From contig JANFOG010000001.1 of the NCBI GenBank assembly GCA_024336345.1, forward strand, positions 2,046,001 through 2,110,000: DNA of 64,000 bases, in the 5' to 3' direction. The notes beneath the pieces are model-generated. The model ran no database searches, was not told the DNA's origin, and worked only from the letters and a program-made list of their open reading frames with translations. Positions 11,146 through 22,553 of the stretch are shown here, in pieces. This stretch comes from Mariannaea sp. PMI_226 (taxonomy: Eukaryota; Ascomycota; Sordariomycetes; Hypocreales; Nectriaceae). The position numbers were made by a program, and so were the translations under genes. How positions within the stretch are numbered: position 1 is the stretch's first letter; each line of letters starts with the position of its first letter.

Positions 11146-13935
11146 ATGTCGGGCCGACGCGATTTTCTCAGTCAGCCAGCGCCGGAGAACTACGTCGCTG
11201 GTCTGGGACGAGGTGCTACAGGTTTCACAACCCGTTCCGACCTGGGTCCTGCGAGAGACGGTCCCAGTGAAGAGCAGATCAAAGAAGCACTTGCCAAGCG
11301 CGCAGCCCAGCTTGGTATAACACCCGATGGAAAGAAGGGCAAGGAAAAGGAGGACGATGGCGGCGACGATGACGATCGATACCAGGACCCGGATAACGAG
11401 GTTGGCCTGTTCGCCGGTGGTGTGTACGACAAGGACGACGAAGAGGCAGACAAGATTTGGGAATGGGTAGACGAGCGAATGGATCGGAGAAAAAGGCAAC
11501 GCGAGGCTCGCGAAGAAGCCGAACGGGCCGAGTATGAGCGCAATAACCCCAAGATCCAGCAGCAATTCTCCGACCTGAAGCGTGCTTTGGCGACCGTGAC
11601 GGACGACGAATGGGCGAACCTGCCAGAAGTGGGAGATCTTACAGGCAAGAACCGGCGAAGCAAGCAGGCGCTCCGACAACGATTCTATGCCGTCCCCGAC
11701 AGCGTGTTGGCGGCCGCCAGGGACTCGGCCGAGCTTGGCACGACGGTCGCGGATGATGGCACCAGCTCGGGCGCTGGAGGAGATTCTGCAGATGGAACGA
11801 TGACGAATTTTGCCAAGATTGGAGCGGCGCGTGACAAGGTGCTCAAGTCTAGGTTGGAACAGGCATCCCAAGGAACTGAGACGTCGATTGGAGGGACCTC
11901 GACCAACATTGATACCCAAGGCTATCTAACCAGCCTAAACAAGGTGCAGCTGAGTGAGGCCCAGGCTCAAGTCGGAGACATCAATCGAGTACGAGAGCTT
12001 CTACAGTCTGTTGTCAAGACGAATCCCAACAACGCCTTGGGATGGATTGCTGCGGCCCGACTAGAGGAGTTGGCTGGCAAAATCGTGTCGGCACGGAAGA
12101 CTATTGACCAGGGCTGTGCGAGATGTCCAAAGAGTGAGGATGCCTGGTTAGAAAATATTCGACTGAACCATCAATCCCAAAACGCGAAAGTAATTGCGAG
12201 ACGAGCCATCGAGGCCAACAACGGATCAGTTAGGCTCTGGGTGGAAGCCATGAGACTCGAGACGCTGCCCAACAACAAAAAGCGCGTTATTCGACAAGCC
12301 CTCGATCACATTCCTGAATCTGAAGCCCTGTGGAAGGAGGCCGTAAACCTAGAGGAGAGCCCCGATGACGCAAAGCTCCTTTTGGCCAAAGCCACAGAAC
12401 TCATCCCTCTCTCCGTTGACCTGTGGCTGGCCCTCGCACGGTTGGAGACGCCTGAGAATGCACAGAAGGTGCTAAACAAGGCGCGAAAGGCTGTGCCGAC
12501 ATCATACGAAATCTGGATTGCAGCAGCGCGACTGCAGGAACAGCTTGGACAGGGAAACAAGGTCAATGTCATGAAACGAGCCGTTCAAGTCCTGGCCAAA
12601 GAATCTGCCATGCCCAAGAGAGAGGAGTGGATTGCAGAAGCTGAACGCTGCGAGGAGGAGGGCGCCGTCATCACTTGTGAGAATATTATCCGCGAGACTC
12701 TTGGATGGAGTCTCGACGAGGATGACGATCGCAAAGATACCTGGATGGAGGATGCCAAATCAAGCATTAACAGAGGTAGATATGAAACTGCAAGGGCAAT
12801 CTACGCGTATGCTCTTCGAGTCTTCGTCAACAGCCGGACAATGTGGATGGCAGCTGCTGATTTGGAGAGAAACCATGGAAGCAAGGAGACTCTCTGGCAG
12901 GTGCTGGAGAAGGCGGTCGAGGCATGCCCCAAGAGCGAAGACTTGTGGATGATGCTGGCCAAGGAGAAATGGCAGGCTGGCGAGGTCGACAACGCTCGAC
13001 TGGTGCTCAAGCGTGCCTTTAACCAGAACCCCAACAATGAAGATATTTGGCTGGCGGCTGTCAAGCTGGAGTCGGAGAACGGAAACGAGGACCAGGCTCG
13101 GAAGCTCTTGGAGATTGCCCGTGAGCAGGCGCCAACAGACCGCGTCTGGATGAAGAGTGTTGTGTTTGAGAGAGTCCTCGGTAACACTGAGGCCGCCCTC
13201 GACCTGACACTGCAGGCTCTACAGCTCTTCCCCGCCACGGCAAAGTTGTGGATGCTCAAGGGACAAATATACGAGGATATGGGTAAGGTCAACCAGGCAA
13301 GAGAAGCTTTCGGCACAGGTGTCAAGGCTGTTCCCAAGTCAGTGCCCCTGTGGCTGCTGTATGCCCGGTTGGAGGAGAAGCTGGGCCTCATTGTCAAAGC
13401 CCGCTCTGTCTTGGATCGTGCTCGTCTAGCAGTGCCCAAGGACCCCCAGATCTGGTGCGAGTCGGTGCGACTTGAGCGCCGGTCCGGTAACTTGGCTCAG
13501 GCCAAGTCGATGATGGCGAAGGCGCAACAGGAGGTACCCAAGAGCGGCCTTCTGTGGGTAGAACAAATTTGGCACCTGGAGCCGCGGACACAGCGAAAGC
13601 CTCGCAGTTTGGAGGCCATCAAGAAGGTCGACAACGACCCTGGGCTATTCACAGCCGTCGCACGCATTTTCTGGGCCGACCGCAAGCTGGACAAGGCGCA
13701 GAACTGGTTCGAGAAGGCGCTCGTGCTTGACAGTGACAACGGTGACTGCTGGGCGTGGTACTACAAGTTCCTGCTACAGCATGGCACGGAAGAGAAACGT
13801 GCCGACGTGGTGACCAAGTGCGTGCTCAACGAGCCACGGCACGGCGAGGTGTGGCAAGGCGCGGCCAAGAAGCCCGAGAACGCTAGGAAGGGCTGCGAGG
13901 AGATTTTGAAACTGGTTGCAGCAGAGCTAGAATAA
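11146..13935 (+). CDS. PRP6: Pre-mRNA splicing factor Prp6/Prp1 (U4/U6.U5 tri-snRNP)
   Basis: Single-exon gene of 929 aa. The N-terminus carries the PRP1 N-terminal domain: PENYVAGLGRGATGFTTRSD lies at residues 13-32. It is followed by charged coiled-coil-like sequence (about 60-150) and then, from about residue 270 to the C-terminus, a long array of HAT/TPR-like helical repeats with repeated W..A..LE signatures. This is the scaffold that bridges U5 with U4/U6 in the nuclear tri-snRNP. Length agrees with S. pombe Prp1 and other fungal Prp6 proteins. The ATG at 11146 sits directly before the conserved N-terminal domain (MSGRRDFLSQPAP), so the start is secure. Divergent from DIM1, with 364 bp between the starts. 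Confidence 0.95.
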   Translation: MSGRRDFLSQPAPENYVAGLGRGATGFTTRSDLGPARDGPSEEQIKEALAKRAAQLGITPDGKKGKEKEDDGGDDDDRYQDPDNEVGLFAGGVYDKDDEEADKIWEWVDERMDRRKRQREAREEAERAEYERNNPKIQQQFSDLKRALATVTDDEWANLPEVGDLTGKNRRSKQALRQRFYAVPDSVLAAARDSAELGTTVADDGTSSGAGGDSADGTMTNFAKIGAARDKVLKSRLEQASQGTETSIGGTSTNIDTQGYLTSLNKVQLSEAQAQVGDINRVRELLQSVVKTNPNNALGWIAAARLEELAGKIVSARKTIDQGCARCPKSEDAWLENIRLNHQSQNAKVIARRAIEANNGSVRLWVEAMRLETLPNNKKRVIRQALDHIPESEALWKEAVNLEESPDDAKLLLAKATELIPLSVDLWLALARLETPENAQKVLNKARKAVPTSYEIWIAAARLQEQLGQGNKVNVMKRAVQVLAKESAMPKREEWIAEAERCEEEGAVITCENIIRETLGWSLDEDDDRKDTWMEDAKSSINRGRYETARAIYAYALRVFVNSRTMWMAAADLERNHGSKETLWQVLEKAVEACPKSEDLWMMLAKEKWQAGEVDNARLVLKRAFNQNPNNEDIWLAAVKLESENGNEDQARKLLEIAREQAPTDRVWMKSVVFERVLGNTEAALDLTLQALQLFPATAKLWMLKGQIYEDMGKVNQAREAFGTGVKAVPKSVPLWLLYARLEEKLGLIVKARSVLDRARLAVPKDPQIWCESVRLERRSGNLAQAKSMMAKAQQEVPKSGLLWVEQIWHLEPRTQRKPRSLEAIKKVDNDPGLFTAVARIFWADRKLDKAQNWFEKALVLDSDNGDCWAWYYKFLLQHGTEEKRADVVTKCVLNEPRHGEVWQGAAKKPENARKGCEEILKLVAAELE

Positions 13936-14429
13936 TTCTATATCAGGATAGATGTGTATTACGTTCAGTGGAAGAAAGACAACTTTGTATACTGTTATGG
14001 AGGGGCCGGGACTGGGATTACAACAAGGAGTTAAAGAGAATTCGAAGTTCTTCTTTTTTTGTTCCTTCTCTAATTTGGACTTAGATATGTATGGAATATA
14101 AACAACACTATAGATCAAGGTATTCTATCTCTCCATCTTCGTATCTACGCACTTCACAAGGTCTTCTATTTGGGCCGGAGGAGTTGTTTGCAGAGCCGCT
14201 GAGACAGACATGGAATTCGATCACTACTGTAGAGAGAAGCATAGTCCTAGGAAAGCGACCGTGTTCATTGTGAAAGCAATCTCACGTCATTAGACACAAG
14301 CTTGATTAATTAGTTCTCCTTGTTGTACATAGCGAGAGCACTTCAGTATATCAATCTGGGCGCTCCAAGAAACAAATGTTTCTTTCCATCGGGTATCCAC
14401 GAATAGCTGCATAACTTCAAGAGTTGATT
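13936..14429. other. Spacer between convergent PRP6 and the small membrane-protein gene
   Basis: Contains only the two 3' flanks. AT-rich, with a T-run at 14050-14060. No further gene seen. Confidence 0.5.
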
Positions 14430-15034
14430 TTACTTGCCACCACCAAACCAGCTCATAATGCCGCCCTTGGCCTTTGCAGCGCCGTCCTCGACCTTGTGAT
14501 CGAACTTGTCGACGGCTTTGAGAGCTTCAGCTTTTGTGTCCTTGGCGTAGGACTCAATGGTGCTCCTTGTTATCGAAGCCTGCTTATCAGCCTCGGCGAT
14601 CTGCAGAGGAAATGGGTGTTAGTAAATGCTGTACGTTGACCGGAGGAGTGACTCGAGATCGTCTGGGGATGTATTGTGAACGAGTCGCAGAGGGTAGGAA
14701 ACGCGTACCGCTTCATCAACTTTGGCACCAGCATTTTGAGCGAAGCTCTTGAGGTCGTTCTCGAAATCGGTCTTGCGCGCACCGGGGAGATGGCTCTTGC
14801 CGTTAACGGCAGCTCGGTGGGCGTCGCCTGAGATAGAAAAAAGATGTCGTGTCAGTCATGAGTACCCTCTCACAAGACGTGAAGGCCGCGAATCCTGCCA
14901 AGGGTACAAGGGGGGAGCTCACTTTCAAACTTGGCTTCGGCAGCCTTTCTGTCGCCACCGGCCTGATATAAGTAGTAACCGACACCTGTGGCAGCGCCGA
15001 CACCGAGGATGAGAGGGAGACGAGATCGAGACAT
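14430..15034 (-). CDS. Small membrane-anchored protein, calcofluor-white-hypersensitive type
   Basis: Three exons: 15034-14923, 14827-14709 and 14600-14430. Introns of 95 and 108 bp have GTGAGC..CTCAG and GTACGC..CTGCAG ends. Product 133 aa, too short-exoned to appear as one reading frame. It starts with a short hydrophobic segment (LPLILGVGAATGVGYYLYQ, residues 6-24) that can act as a membrane anchor or mitochondrial signal-anchor. The rest is Ala/Lys/Asp-rich helical sequence ending in IMSWFGGGK. I recall fungal proteins with this layout, including the AGGD..AAEAKFES segment and the WFGGGK tail, being annotated as calcofluor white hypersensitive proteins. The molecular function is unknown and the name rests on memory of the family. 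Confidence 0.75.
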
Positions 15035-15360
15035 GGTGATGGAGAGGGGGGAGGTTCGAAGTGCGAAGGTGTGGGAGATGGTTATAGGCACTTTAATTTC
15101 TGTAGTGAGCAGATTTGAGGAATTCGCTGCTTGGGTGGAAAGACCAAGTGAATCTTTTCGAATGTAACGACACGGAGTCTCAGAGGGGACTAGGAAGAGT
15201 GCCCAGCAGGTATTTATCCTGATGTATGGGTTGCGTTGCGTTGTACTGAGGGGGTTAGGTCGGCGTCTCGTGATACATGTTGTTTACTTTGAGCATGCCT
15301 TTACAGGTACTTGGAAGTGACATATGATTTCCGGAATGAGCACAAGAGGGAGGAAAGTGA

Positions 15361-15395
15361 GGAGGCATGGAGGCACGGAGGCACGGAGGCACGGG
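15361..15395 (+). repeat. Tandem AGGCACGG octamer
   Basis: About four head-to-tail copies of an 8-mer (AGGCATGG, then AGGCACGG three times) about 330 bp upstream of the small membrane-protein gene. It is a minisatellite-like promoter-proximal repeat. Confidence 0.7.
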
Positions 15396-15732
15396 GCCGC
15401 ATCCAATAGGCTGGGGTTGTTTTCCCTTGTTTTTGTCTTCGTGCATCCAAGCAATAACTAAGGTACAGCACAGTCGCAATGGATGGCGCTGACCGTTACC
15501 TTTGGGAATTCGGTGTCATGATGATGGTGATGATGCTGCTAAAAATGCATGACGTAGTGCAGCCCCGACGGGGTGGGACCTCCTTGGTCTGCTTGGCCGT
15601 CTTGGCCTTCTTGACCTCGTCCCGGTGGGAGCCTTTAGCTAGTAGCTCCTCTATTGTCATCGTTATGCCCCAGCAAAGGGCAGACGTCTTTGTCGGACTT
15701 GCACAGTATGGGGCAGTCAAACGAGGATGGTG

Positions 15733-15752
15733 TAGGTAGGTAGGTAGGTAGG
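15733..15752 (+). repeat. (TAGG)5 microsatellite
   Basis: Five perfect TAGG units, an expanded form of the GTAGGTA motif that recurs in several spacers of this window. Confidence 0.8.
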
Positions 15753-17085
15753 TGCCTCACCTCCTGTACGAAAACCCCCAGCCCAGTAGAGCACCTAAGT
15801 TGGTCAGTTGTTCATTCATTGCCATTTGCAGGCCCTTGTCATGCGAGCTCTGGCGCCATGGACCCTTCCCTTGGAGCCAAGGGAACCCGCTGAGCCTGTA
15901 AGTCTGGAAGTCAGATGCTAGCCTCAATTTAGTGTAGCCTAACCTGACTTGAGCAGAGACGGAGTGTCTTGTTGTGTCTTGTTGCCATCTGGAGACCACT
16001 ACCGTGATTATTTTATTTTTGTAGGTACCTTATTCTTGTTCCAAAATCACAGGGAGCAATGCCCCTCAGCCATCGCATGTGCTACTCCTATCAATTATGC
16101 TCTCGATTCCAGCCTCTGCCTGAGCACCTTATAATTAGCGGCTGAAGGCTGAAACTTCATTCTTGATCCCCTGTGGCTTGGAGTCTCCACTGTCCGGTCG
16201 CATCAAGCCGGGAACAGGGCATTACATCATTGACTGATCTTGATTTCAGTGGGCCTCCTCCTCGACTCTTGACTGCATCTTTTGCCTCCTTGCCTCCATG
16301 GACATCCTGCTACTATGGTAAACCAGTGCTACCACACTGCAGGTAGGCCTGAAGCTTGACTGAATTGTCCCACTGCATTCACGTAAGTGGCCCTTCGTCT
16401 CTCGGTCATAGGCCATCGTTAGCTAGGTACCTACGCAGGTGTACTATGTAGTAGTAGTCACTATCCAGCCTACAGACTAGAGTGTCAAGCAAGATCTACC
16501 GGTGGATCCCTCCTGTGAACCGGGTATTCTTTCGATAAATTAAAGTCAGTTCGGTACTTGCTTATACCGCTCACTCAGCACTTATGTGCCCTGAGAGGCC
16601 CCCAGGTGCCTCGGCGACCAAGTAGCTTTTAGGTAGCTGCCTTTGTTCTGGCGCCGGTGTCTCACATCCTCAACCCTGCTCGTCTTGCTTCTTTTACATG
16701 TCGTCTTTCATCTTGCCTAATAATTCTCGAACCCCGTCGTTTTGCTTAATTGGAACTCTTTTTATTGCCATTTCCCCCTTGTTGGCGCAGTTACCCATAT
16801 ATCTAAGCACTTTGGGCTCTGCTGCCACAGCCACGTTATTCGGAAAACAAAAAAAAAAAAAAACCCCCCGGAAAAAAAACACAAAACGAGTCGATCGAGC
16901 TTCGTATCCACTGCCTCGCGACGCCCACATGCTCTGGACTGCCTCTTGATGACGCTCCTTTGGAGTTCGTGAAGCGTGGCCCGCGTCGTACATAATTCTT
17001 CGTACTGGCGTGGATGGAGAGCTGAATTTGAAATAGCTGGCGCTTCTTCAGGCGCCACCTTCCCTCCGAGGGGTCGTCCATCGCC

Positions 17086-18560
17086 ATGTTCAGAGTCGCG
17101 AGCTCTCGTCGAGCCACGGGGCTCAAACCTACCGATTACGATCACGAGATCAGTCTCGTCGATCATGATGCCGCCAGAACGCCTCCCACAGCCGAGACCC
17201 CAGAGCCGCTCGAGATTTCTAGAACAAATACGACTTCACGATTGTTAGACCTGCCCGAGAACAGTCAGCAAGAGGACCATGTCCCATCTAGTCAACCCCC
17301 GAAACCAGACGATACCCAGGAAGAAGATGACGGGCGCAACACTGGGCATGTAAATCCTCAAACGCAGAACCAAGACCAACCTGCCCCCGAACCGAGGCCT
17401 ACGGCCGAGATTCAACGTATGCCCCTCCAAGCTCATCCCTATGACTCTGACCTCACACGCCTAACATCTGGTTTAGATACCACTCCCCACATCTCGCAAG
17501 CAGACCTCTCTCAAATTAGACGAAGTAGGAGCCGTAGAAGACGAGAGTCGGCCATTGATATTCTCTATGAGAATGAACGGGGTGGATTTCTCTGTGGGAT
17601 CGCTCTTTTCTCAGGTCAGGCCTTGGGTGGCCTTGATCCGCCCGCCTGGAGTAAGTTGAGAAATGTTCCAGCTCAAATGCGGTTCTTCTAGAAGTGCTGA
17701 TCATTCCGTCAATAGCCAATACCTACCACAACGCATCCCCGACAAATATTCACAATGCACAAGTCCCTGACCCGTCTTGGGAATGGGCCTGGCCCGACTG
17801 GCGCATCAATATGCAAGACGGTGTGGATGAGGGTGGCTGGGAGTACGCCTTCGCATTTTCAAAGTGCTGCTCATGGCATCGTGCCAGATGGTGGAACTCA
17901 TTTGTCAGAAGGCGAGCCTGGACGCGAAAAAGAGTCACGAAGAAGGAAGAAGATATTTCGGTCGATCCACATATGCTGAGTTCCGACTACTTCTTGGTGC
18001 GCCCTGCTGCGGATCGACTGCACCACTCTCGAGAAAGTGTCAACATTGAGCAGCACGTTAGCAGAAGGAGCTGGAGCCAGACATCAGTACTGGAAGACGG
18101 TGAGATGCCTGATATTGAGAATATTGAAAACTTGATGCAAATCCTCCGCCACGCAAGGATAGATCGAGAGAAACTCGAAGCAGTAGAGAATTACCTGGAC
18201 CATGCATTGGATCTCTCGCAATTACAAGACGAGATGCACGAGATCATGTCTATATTTGTTTTTCAGGCTTCCCGCCGGATACTGCTCAGTCGTCTGATGC
18301 AAATACATGATGAGACTACAGAAAAGTTGAGAAAGAACGACACTCCTGAACTCAAGGCCCGCCACGAAGCGATTAAGGACGCAGTTAAGCATGCTGACGA
18401 GGAGGTTCGTAAGCTGGCGTACTGGAGCGACGTCAAGCAAATGGCCGAGAATGGGGAGACCAAGCATGCGGTAAACCCCGAAAAGGGGTGGACCGACAAA
18501 TGGCGAGGATTAGACCAGAGCGGAGGAGCACATCCAAAGGAAGACGATGCCTGGAGATAG
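17086..18560 (+). CDS. DysF (peroxin/ferlin) domain protein, Mug65-like
   Basis: Two exons: 17086-17650 and 17716-18560. The 65-bp intron has GTAAGT and AATAG ends. Product 469 aa. The first ~135 residues are disordered and acidic/polar, followed by an Arg-rich patch (RRSRSRRRRES). Just after the junction comes the DysF signature SWEWAWPDWRINMQ, with W-H-R-A-R-W-W and RRRAWTRKR downstream, at about residues 205-260. This domain pair occurs in fungal peroxins Pex23/Pex30-32 and in Spo73 and Mug65, proteins of ER-peroxisome or prospore membranes. The C-terminal ~200 residues look helical (EKLEAVENYLDHALDLSQLQ). There is no strong transmembrane segment, unlike the Pex30 group, which favours the Mug65/Spo73 side. 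The exact role is inferred from the domain only. Confidence 0.75.
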
Positions 18561-19071
18561 TGTGGGATATGGTCTTCTGCATTTTGGACGCCTTTTCATA
18601 TGAGTATTCGGGCTCCGGAGTTAGATCGAGGCAATGGTTGTTGGAATGGGTTTGAATTTCCGGGCACTTTTGATATCAGAGAATGGCGAATCTGGACATG
18701 TAGGCGAGCATGCGAGGTTCTGGGAGTTTCCTCTTTCATGGTATTTGATTTTACTCATTCGCTGTTGCCTTTTATATCACTGTGGGCTGCATAGCATGCC
18801 GTATTTATACAGAATGCTATGCCAATCTCCGATATCAATTTATTTGTGGACAAACATGTAAATACGCAACCTTTACCGTTCTTCTCGTGGTTGAGACTGA
18901 TACACTCGCCCATAATGTAGGCACGTGACGTTGCCGATTTCGCGCGGCTCCTCAAGCTCAATAACTCTTCGCTAGCGCTTGCGGCTATCTTTTTTTCCGC
19001 TTCGCGACTAAAACAGACTCGAGCTCCATCTACATGAACGACCCGACACAACAATGACTGGCTTATGACCA
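18561..19071. other. Short spacer between tandem genes
   Basis: 511 bp between the stop of the DysF gene and the ATG of the PPR gene, both on the plus strand. Contains the terminator of one and the promoter of the other. No gene seen. Confidence 0.5.
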
Positions 19072-21558
19072 ATGTCCCAGGGAATCAAGTCAATATGGAG
19101 GGCTCGGGCTCGGTGCCCTGCCATTGCATGGTCTTGCCCAATTTCCAGGACCATGATACCCAGAATCCCGACTCTATGCTACCCAATCCTCCGCTGTGAA
19201 TCGACTTCAACACGGGCCGCAATGCCACTCAACTCTACTGTTCGATCGAGTCCCCCGACAGCCACTTCGAATAATAAGAACCCGCATCTCCAAACGGCCA
19301 GTCGCACAGGAGAATCATTGAGGGGATACGAGAAACAAGAACAAGCCCCTAACCGGAAGAGCAAGGCACTCAGGAAGGCTTATAGGATCAAAGCGGCTCT
19401 TGTCGACGAGCATGAAAGAAAGGCCCACTACCCTGTGACTGGGAAGCCTCGAAAGTACCCGACCGATTTTGGTACAAATGCAACCTTTCAGGAGCACCAG
19501 CAAGATGTGATACGCCAGGTCGGGCATGCCATCATCTGGAACCAGTTCTACAAGAAACCGGCCAACTGGAAAGATTCCTTGGAACTCTTGCGACGCACGA
19601 CACCAAAGGAGAGCGAGCGACCCGAGATGTCTGCGGTGAGAATCGTCCTTCCCAAGACGTTGACCGTCGGGGTCATGAATTCAAAGCTTGCATATGTGGA
19701 CTCGGTCACTGGCGTTTTGCAGAGGCTACGGGCTTCTCCAGACAAGGATCCGTCTTCCATTATTCTTCGTGGAAAAAATGTCACTCTTTCAAAAGCGATC
19801 GAAGACATTGTTCGGTACTGTAAGGAAGCCCAGGTATATGAGCTGGGGAACGTGTCTGCATCGGACTACAAGACAAAACAGTTATGGCCTGCTATCGAAG
19901 TTGAGCCCAGTAACGGCTCCTCATCAACAGAAGATCACAAGGAGAGCATTTGGTTGCATAAGGAATATGAGCCATTTAACATCGAGAGGCCGTATGAAGA
20001 GACACCCAAGCCGCAGAAATGGACACGAGAGAATTTCGAAACGTACATCGCCACGCTTTGTTATGGTAGAGTGCCTGCACACTTGGCCATAAAGCTCTAT
20101 GGAGAGCGGCGGGAAAACGGAAGATATATTGACACAGAAGGCATTCGTATCAGTCTCATCGTCAGTGCATTCGAAGACCCAGAGGCCCAACAATTCATCA
20201 CAGCTCCCGTTTTGAAGATGGCCCTTTCGCTCATGGCTTCGAAAGGTGGTCATCAAGCTAGAGCGAACAAACTCTTTCGGTTGGGCGAGAAGCTAGGCAT
20301 TCCCGTGGATACTGACACCTTTAACATAATGCTTCAGGGATACGTGGATAAGAGAGATCCTGCGTTCTTCTATTCTTTCCTTCGCAAGATGGAGGCGAGC
20401 TACTTCCAACCGAATGTCACAACATGGCTCCTCTTCCTGAGACTTATCAAAGGAGAGAGCGAGAGGAAACAGATTGTCGTGGCCATGTATGAACTCGGAA
20501 TGCTTCAGTATGCCGCTACACGCCGAGGCATCGCTGATATTATGGCGCCTGTCGATGCTTACGCGGCTCTCAGAGCAGGAAAGACTTTGGATGGGTTTCT
20601 GGCCGACCAGAAGGAACGATATGGCAAGGACTGGCTTTCTACTGGGGCAATAAATGGCATCATTACTGAGCTCCTCCGCTTTCATCGAGACGAGGATCCG
20701 CGTGTCGAAGACTGCAAACGACTTATTGATATCCAAGCAGAAGCTGGACTCCAGCTAGACATCGATACCATCAATATATTTCTCCGACATGCTGCAGCGA
20801 GAAGAGACTGGAAAACAGCGCTGTGGACCATGTCTCTGTTCAAGCAGGCTCAATGCGAGCCAGATGCAGACTCATACGCCTCTCTCATCGCCCTCGCAAT
20901 CAAGACACGAGCACCGCATGCTCTGGGCACTATATACTTCTACGGTGTTCTCAACCGCAAGCTGAAGAAGGCGTCTCGTGAACTGCTCAGCCAGATCCTC
21001 CTCCGCATCCATCCTGACGAGTTCTGGCAGACTCCTGAATGCCAGCCCAACATCTTCCCGAATGACGTCGTCTCCGATATCCAGAACAACAAGATCGCGA
21101 GGCCAAGACAGGTCATGTCCCACATTGAGCGTGCCATTCTGGACAAATGGGACGGCTTCGGCCCCGTCAAACCCCTCGCTTACGCCCTGACTGTTGCCTA
21201 TCAGACCAATGATATGGCCTTCCATCGGCACAATCGGAACGCAAGTTCCAACGAGGATGCCGCTCAGAAGCGTTTCCAGATGCAGGAAATTGCAATCAAG
21301 ATTCGTCGCCTCGACGGTGTGCCGGGAACAACCCATGTGCGACTGACGCGCCGATTCGAACCGAGCCTCATGCTTCAGGAACAGGCACAGAAAATGGATG
21401 AGCCTGTGGTCCAAGAACCGTCACGAGAAGAGGAGACATCCTCTGACGCTCAATCCCACCCAACGACTTCGACTTGTGAGGAGTCAACTACACAAAACCT
21501 GAGACAGCAGATGTTTGGTGATGTATTGAGTGAAACAAAAGATTCACCCAGCGGCTGA
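19072..21558 (+). CDS. Mitochondrial-type pentatricopeptide repeat protein
   Basis: Single-exon gene of 828 aa. The N-terminal ~60 residues are Arg/Ser/Thr-rich with almost no acidic residues, as in a mitochondrial presequence. Helical-repeat segments with PPR character appear at about residues 417-460 (DTFNIMLQGYVDKRD, then FFYSFLRKMEASYFQPNVTTW) and 562-620 (DTINIFLRHAAARRDWKTAL, then KQAQCEPDADSYASLIALAI). Fungal PPR proteins of this size act in maturation or translation of mitochondrial mRNAs or as complex I assembly factors such as CIA84. I cannot assign this one to a named ortholog. The last ~70 residues are Glu/Ser/Thr-rich. A later Met at residue 27 could be an alternative start, but the longer form includes the better presequence. 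Confidence 0.75.
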   Translation: MSQGIKSIWRARARCPAIAWSCPISRTMIPRIPTLCYPILRCESTSTRAAMPLNSTVRSSPPTATSNNKNPHLQTASRTGESLRGYEKQEQAPNRKSKALRKAYRIKAALVDEHERKAHYPVTGKPRKYPTDFGTNATFQEHQQDVIRQVGHAIIWNQFYKKPANWKDSLELLRRTTPKESERPEMSAVRIVLPKTLTVGVMNSKLAYVDSVTGVLQRLRASPDKDPSSIILRGKNVTLSKAIEDIVRYCKEAQVYELGNVSASDYKTKQLWPAIEVEPSNGSSSTEDHKESIWLHKEYEPFNIERPYEETPKPQKWTRENFETYIATLCYGRVPAHLAIKLYGERRENGRYIDTEGIRISLIVSAFEDPEAQQFITAPVLKMALSLMASKGGHQARANKLFRLGEKLGIPVDTDTFNIMLQGYVDKRDPAFFYSFLRKMEASYFQPNVTTWLLFLRLIKGESERKQIVVAMYELGMLQYAATRRGIADIMAPVDAYAALRAGKTLDGFLADQKERYGKDWLSTGAINGIITELLRFHRDEDPRVEDCKRLIDIQAEAGLQLDIDTINIFLRHAAARRDWKTALWTMSLFKQAQCEPDADSYASLIALAIKTRAPHALGTIYFYGVLNRKLKKASRELLSQILLRIHPDEFWQTPECQPNIFPNDVVSDIQNNKIARPRQVMSHIERAILDKWDGFGPVKPLAYALTVAYQTNDMAFHRHNRNASSNEDAAQKRFQMQEIAIKIRRLDGVPGTTHVRLTRRFEPSLMLQEQAQKMDEPVVQEPSREEETSSDAQSHPTTSTCEESTTQNLRQQMFGDVLSETKDSPSG

Positions 21559-21891
21559 GGTTGCCCATCCGCCTCAATCGTACACCAAGCAAAGATGAGT
21601 CTCACGACCCATTACACACTGTAATACTATTACGTCCTCTGCCATCATATTATCAAGCATATACCATCACTAAAGTCATCAAACCCGTCGTCTCACCTCA
21701 GACGCATCATGCATCCTGCGTCATCCTCCCCCTCCTTGGGACCCTTGATACTTAACCAAGGCATGTAATATTAAGAAATTTCTCTACCTCGGGACAGGAA
21801 AAATCAAAATCTGTTTAGAATATGAAAAAGGTACCGGTTGGAAACGAAGTTATGAACAAAATACTACTCTTCGCAAAGAAGGGACAGCGCG

Positions 21892-21943
21892 GTATGTGTA
21901 TATATGTATATATATGTATGTTTGTATGTATGTATGTATGTAG
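21892..21943 (+). repeat. TATG/TGTA microsatellite
   Basis: Imperfect (TATG)n and (TA)n tract of about 50 bp, ending with four near-perfect TATG units. It lies in the convergent spacer after the PPR gene. Confidence 0.75.
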
Positions 21944-22528
21944 ACGGTGAGCCAGCAAAACAAAAAGAAGAAGCAGACAGAACTAAGGATTCTTGTAGGC
22001 ATTTGATCAGAAGTGGAAATGATTGCACCGCCGACTTCCTTTCCCCAACACAAAAAAACAACTGGTACAAACTTGAAGCCAGTGGAATAACCATTTCCCC
22101 TCTATGCAGCGATCTGTCTCAATCACAAGGTGGGGGGGAGGAAATTCGAAGGGGCAATTGACGTCATGTTCCAGACCACCCTAACCAGGCATCTTTCCCG
22201 CCTCCCATTCCTTACTCTAAGGCAATGTTTCAACCCAACCCAACCTCCCCTTCTCCTGTGCTTCTAGCGAAGAAAGTAGTTGCAAGTTCAAGGGGCACCG
22301 AGCGGAAAACAGCGTGAGAAATTGAGGACATCTGTAAATGAGGCAAAAAACATGGGGGGTATAAATGGGACACATGGTTGGCGTTTGAGAGGGGTTAAGA
22401 AATAAGCCAAACAAAAGAGGAAGAAAAAAAACACATGAATGAAACTCGAATAGGCCTTCAAAGGGCCGCGAGTTGTAGTGGCAAGATAGGATAGGGAACC
22501 CAATGTGGAAAAAAATATAAAGGAGGTT

Positions 22529-22553
22529 TCTCTCTCTCTCTCTCGCTCTCTTT
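22529..22553 (+). repeat. (TC)n microsatellite
   Basis: Eight perfect TC units followed by an imperfect GCTCTC extension, in the same spacer, about 380 bp beyond the PTC2 stop codon. Confidence 0.75.

Larger units (their letters stand above)
15035..17085. other. 2-kb intergenic region, no gene seen
   Basis: Upstream of two divergent genes, so it must contain both promoters. It holds the two microsatellites listed next, a 15-A run at 16849-16863 followed by C6, and scattered GTAGGTA/TACCTA motifs (16020-16035, 16425-16440). Frames across it are short and low-complexity. Confidence 0.5.
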
